A DNA stretch of 64,000 bases from CAYSFW01 sp050329935 (GTDB lineage: Bacteria; Pseudomonadota; Gammaproteobacteria; UWMA-0217), in contig JBHJOI010000027.1 of assembly GCA_050329935.1 (NCBI GenBank), positions 28,204 through 92,203 of the forward strand. Direction: 5' to 3'. The notes under the pieces are model-generated. The model saw nothing but the letters and a program-made list of their open reading frames with translations. It did not search any database and was not told where the DNA came from. The position numbers were made by a program, and so were the translations under genes. Numbering within the stretch: position 1 is the stretch's first letter; every line of letters begins with the position of its first letter. Positions 61,329 through 64,000 of the stretch are shown here, piece after piece.

Positions 61329-61471
61329 CGATTTTCCTCTTTCATTGGTGGTACCGGGGCAAATTACGATCACCGCCGTGTGTCGGCAAGTGCGCGGGGT
61401 GTTTCATCCGCGCGAGGCGGCATGGGGTCCGGCGTTCGGGGAATGCGCACGGATACGCCAGCGCTCGCCAT

Positions 61472-61488
61472 TTTGTGCGCCGCACAAA
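61472..61488. promoter_or_regulatory. Candidate PhaR operator between phaE and phaA
   Basis: A perfect inverted repeat TTTGTGC-GCC-GCACAAA with the TGC-N3-GCA core. PhaR regulators of Paracoccus and Rhodobacter are known to bind TGC-rich sites of the form CTGC-N3-4-GCAG. It lies near the middle of the 252-base divergent intergenic region and phaR is in the same locus, so it may control both directions. Binding is inference. Confidence 0.5.
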
Positions 61489-61580
61489 TCACTGTCAAGA
61501 CGTGCACGGTGTCTCATTGCCTACAAGCGGCTAAACTATGCTCACAAGATATCAATCACCACCCCAAACAGGAGAAATCA

Positions 61581-62765
61581 ATGTCAGACGATATTGTCAT
61601 CGCAGCCGCTGGGCGCACTGCGATCGGAAGTTTTGCCGGAGCGCTCGCCGGCATTGCCGCGAGCGAGCTGGGCGCGACAGTCATCAAGGCACTACTGGAG
61701 CGTGCGCGCCTCGAGCCGGGCCAGATCGACGAAGTTATTCTCGGCCAGGTATTGCAGGCAGGGGTTGGCCAAAACCCGGCACGGCAAGCGGCTTTGGCGG
61801 CCGGTTTGCCCCACGAGACGCCCGCCATGACGATCAACAAGGTCTGCGGCAGCGGTCTCAAGGCAGTGCACCTCGCGATGCAAGGCGTGTTGTGCGGGGA
61901 TGCGAATATCGTGATCGCGGGTGGACAGGAGAACATGAGCCTGTCGCCGCACGTTTTGCCGCGGTCGCGCGACGGCCGCAAGATGGGTAACTGGGAGATG
62001 GTCGACACCATGATCCAGGACGGTTTGTGGTGCGCGTTCAACAATTGCCACATGGGCATCACGGCGGAAAACATCGCCGAAAAATACAGCTTTGGCCGCG
62101 ATGAGCAGGACGCGTTCGCGGCCCAGTCGCAACAGCGCACTGAAGCCGCGCAAAAGGCTGGCGTCTTCGATGACGAGATCGTGCCGGTCGCGATTCCGCA
62201 GCGTAAGGGCGAGCCACTGATGTTCAAGACCGACGAATTCCCGCGGGCGGGCACGACTGCCGAGACGCTCGCGAAGCTACGTCCGGCCTTCAAAAAGGAC
62301 GGCTCGGTGACCGCCGGCAACGCGTCCGGTATCAACGATGGCGCGGCGGCGGTGGTCGTGATGCGCGCCAGTCAGGCGAAAGCGTTGGGATTGCAGCCGC
62401 TGGCCCGGATTGTGTCGTTCGCCAGCGCGGGCGTCGATCCCGCGATCATGGGCACGGGACCGATACCGGCGGTCAAGAAGTGCCTTGCCCGTGCCGGCTG
62501 GTCAGTGGGCGACCTCGATCTGATTGAAGCGAACGAGGCATTCGCGGCGCAGGCAATGTCGGTCAATCAAACGCTCGAATTCGATCTGTCCAAGGTCAAT
62601 ATCAGTGGTGGCGCGATCGCGCTGGGGCATCCGATCGGCGCCTCGGGGGCGCGTGTGCTGGTCACGTTGCTGTACGGAATGCGCCGCACCGGCGCCAATA
62701 AAGGCCTGGCCACGCTGTGTATCGGCGGTGGTCAGGGCGTCGCAATGGCAGTCGAGAGGGTCTAA
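61581..62765 (+). CDS. phaA: Acetyl-CoA C-acetyltransferase PhaA (beta-ketothiolase)
   Basis: Condenses two acetyl-CoA into acetoacetyl-CoA, the first step of polyhydroxybutyrate synthesis. 394 residues. Nucleophile Cys89 (NKVCGSGLKA), His350 (GHPIGASGA) and Cys380 (CIGGGQG) are intact. The ATG at 61581 follows AGGAGA at a normal distance; the frame is open far upstream but that is the intergenic control region. phaB follows after two bases. Confidence 0.96.
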   Translation: MSDDIVIAAAGRTAIGSFAGALAGIAASELGATVIKALLERARLEPGQIDEVILGQVLQAGVGQNPARQAALAAGLPHETPAMTINKVCGSGLKAVHLAMQGVLCGDANIVIAGGQENMSLSPHVLPRSRDGRKMGNWEMVDTMIQDGLWCAFNNCHMGITAENIAEKYSFGRDEQDAFAAQSQQRTEAAQKAGVFDDEIVPVAIPQRKGEPLMFKTDEFPRAGTTAETLAKLRPAFKKDGSVTAGNASGINDGAAAVVVMRASQAKALGLQPLARIVSFASAGVDPAIMGTGPIPAVKKCLARAGWSVGDLDLIEANEAFAAQAMSVNQTLEFDLSKVNISGGAIALGHPIGASGARVLVTLLYGMRRTGANKGLATLCIGGGQGVAMAVERV

Positions 62766-62767
62766 CA

Positions 62768-63514
62768 ATGAGAGGGTTGGATGGCAAGGTCGCACTCGTC
62801 ACCGGGGGAACCGGTGGCATCGGTTCCGCAATCTGCGAGCGTTTGGCGCGGCACGGCTGCACAGTCGCCACGACGTATCGCAACGAGGCCAAGGCGCGAG
62901 AATGGCGAGACGCCCATCTTGCGGCCGGACGTGACTTTGCCATCTATCCCTGTGACGTCGGCAGTTTCGCCGATTGCGCACAACTGGCCGAGTCCCTGAC
63001 CCGGGACCTCGGCCGCGTCGATATCGTGATCAACAACGCGGGCATCACGCGGGATATCACATTCCGCAAAATGACCCCCGAGCAATGGGCCCAGGTCATC
63101 AATGCCGACCTTGATAGCGTGTTCAACGTCACCAAACAGTTCATCGAGGGGATGCTCGAGCGCGGTTTCGGTCGCGTGGTGAATATATCGTCGATCAACG
63201 GGCAGAAAGGGATGTTCGGACAAACCAATTACGCCGCGGCCAAGGCTGGCATGCATGGCTTCGCGATGTCCTTGGCGCAGGAAAGCGCGAAAAAGGGCGT
63301 CACCGTGAATACCGTCTCGCCGGGCTATATCGCCACCGACATGGTGATGGCCGTGCCCGAGGAAATTCGGGCCAGGATCATCGCCCAGATTCCGGTGGGG
63401 CGGCTTGGCAATCCCGAGGATATCGCCGCGATGGTCGCGTTTCTGGCGTCCGACGACGCGGCATTCATCACCGGCGCCAATATTCCGGTCAATGGAGGGC
63501 AGTTCATGTCTTGA
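62768..63514 (+). CDS. phaB: Acetoacetyl-CoA reductase PhaB
   Basis: NADPH-dependent short-chain dehydrogenase that makes (R)-3-hydroxybutyryl-CoA. 248 residues. Cofactor loop TGGTGGIG (12-19), NNAG (89-92) and the catalytic triad Ser141/142, Tyr155 and Lys159 are present. The motif NGQKGMFGQTNYAAAKAG is the PhaB signature that separates it from FabG. Two bases after phaA with GAGAGG upstream of the ATG. Confidence 0.96.
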   Translation: MRGLDGKVALVTGGTGGIGSAICERLARHGCTVATTYRNEAKAREWRDAHLAAGRDFAIYPCDVGSFADCAQLAESLTRDLGRVDIVINNAGITRDITFRKMTPEQWAQVINADLDSVFNVTKQFIEGMLERGFGRVVNISSINGQKGMFGQTNYAAAKAGMHGFAMSLAQESAKKGVTVNTVSPGYIATDMVMAVPEEIRARIIAQIPVGRLGNPEDIAAMVAFLASDDAAFITGANIPVNGGQFMS

Positions 63515-63599
63515 CCGCAAGCCGGCGAGGTTCGCATAGCTGGTACACTCGCTGCCGATCGAATATTTACATTACAAACATAGAGGGGCGTGCCAGCGC

Positions 63600-64000
63600 A
63601 TGAGTGGTGAGAGGCTCATTAAGAAATACCCCAACCGGCGTCTTTACGACACGGTTCAAAGCAAATACATCACGCTGAGCGAGGTCCGGGATCTCGTGAT
63701 GCGTGGCGTATCGTTCAAGGTCCTTGATTCGCAAACCGAGACCGACCTGACCCGCACCATCCTGTTGCAAATCATCATGGACCAGGAGGCCGGCGGGCAG
63801 CCGCTGTTCACCGCCGACATGCTATCGCGATTCATTCGCGTGTATGGCGACGCGACCCAGTCGATGTTCAGCGCGTTTCTCGACCAGGGCATGCAGTTTT
63901 TCGCCGAACAACAACGCCGGGTGAGCGAACGCACCAGCGGACTGTGGAGCATGAATCCGGTGGATTTCTGGATGAAGGTCGGACAGCAGAACGTCGGGCT
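63600..64000 (+). CDS. phaR: PhaR, polyhydroxyalkanoate synthesis repressor (3' end cut)
   Basis: The first 133 codons, interrupted by the window end. The N-terminal DNA-binding accumulation-regulator domain (KKYPNRRLYDT ... YITL) and the following phasin-like helical segment match PhaR, which represses phasin and granule genes and is released by binding polymer. ATG at 63600 with GAGGGG about 12 bases upstream. A TGC-N4-GCA sequence (63591-63600) overlaps the start codon and could be an autoregulatory site. Confidence 0.93.
   Translation, partial: MSGERLIKKYPNRRLYDTVQSKYITLSEVRDLVMRGVSFKVLDSQTETDLTRTILLQIIMDQEAGGQPLFTADMLSRFIRVYGDATQSMFSAFLDQGMQFFAEQQRRVSERTSGLWSMNPVDFWMKVGQQNVG

Overview
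The window is a GC-rich chromosomal segment of a gammaproteobacterium. The gene order mraY-murD-ftsW-murG-murC-ddlB-ftsQ-ftsA-ftsZ-lpxC, a zapD gene, an AceE-type pyruvate dehydrogenase and a two-subunit (class III) PhaE/PhaC polyester synthase fit a lineage near the Chromatiales (purple sulfur bacteria and relatives). That placement is inference. A CIRCE operator before groESL, unlike the sigma-32-only control of enteric bacteria, also points away from enterics. No phage, transposon, CRISPR array, tRNA or rRNA was recognised.

Layout. 1-10639: the 3' part of the division and cell wall cluster, with genes mostly overlapping by 1-4 bases from murD to ftsQ, then ftsA, ftsZ and lpxC. 10692-17956: a DciA-like gene, an M23 peptidase, secA, argJ, a Nudix/ThiE fusion and zapD. 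18455-22876: an OmpA-family protein, an N-acetylglutaminylglutamine-type amidotransferase, grxD and rnt. 23184-28897: the pyruvate dehydrogenase operon aceE-aceF-lpdA, in which E2 and E3 each carry one lipoyl domain. It is followed by a gap that looks like a small RNA gene. 29348-33688: a GMC-type flavoprotein, a cytochrome b, rubredoxin and thiD-thiE. 33769-42089: a ChaN-like lipoprotein, an M1-family peptidase, a HAD phosphatase, rppH, ptsP and apbC. 42625-47525: a GH17-GT2 beta-glucan synthase facing an LtaS/OpgB-type transferase, then a tiny lipoprotein. 47614-51078: queG and groES-groEL. 51372-58623: a GGDEF/EAL protein, a GT-C membrane protein and an FbpB/FbpC iron-type ABC transporter. 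59086-64000: a polyhydroxybutyrate locus, with phaE-phaC on the minus strand and phaA, phaB and phaR on the plus strand.

How the parts work together. The first block makes lipid II and builds the FtsZ ring; ZapD, the M23 peptidase and LpxC connect to septation and outer membrane synthesis. Pyruvate dehydrogenase makes acetyl-CoA, which PhaA and PhaB convert to 3-hydroxybutyryl-CoA and PhaEC polymerises, with PhaR as the likely regulator. A TGC-N3-GCA inverted repeat between phaE and phaA is a candidate PhaR operator. The glucan synthase and facing sulfatase-fold enzyme may make and decorate a periplasmic glucan.

The most noteworthy non-coding signals are: the putative small RNA after lpdA; tandem hairpins ending in a T-tract in the glucan synthase leader; a hairpin over a six-codon ORF before lpxC; the CIRCE element overlapping the groE promoter; the putative PhaR operator; and strong enrichment of the palindrome GCGATCGC. 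I found no clear new multi-gene defence or biosynthetic system.
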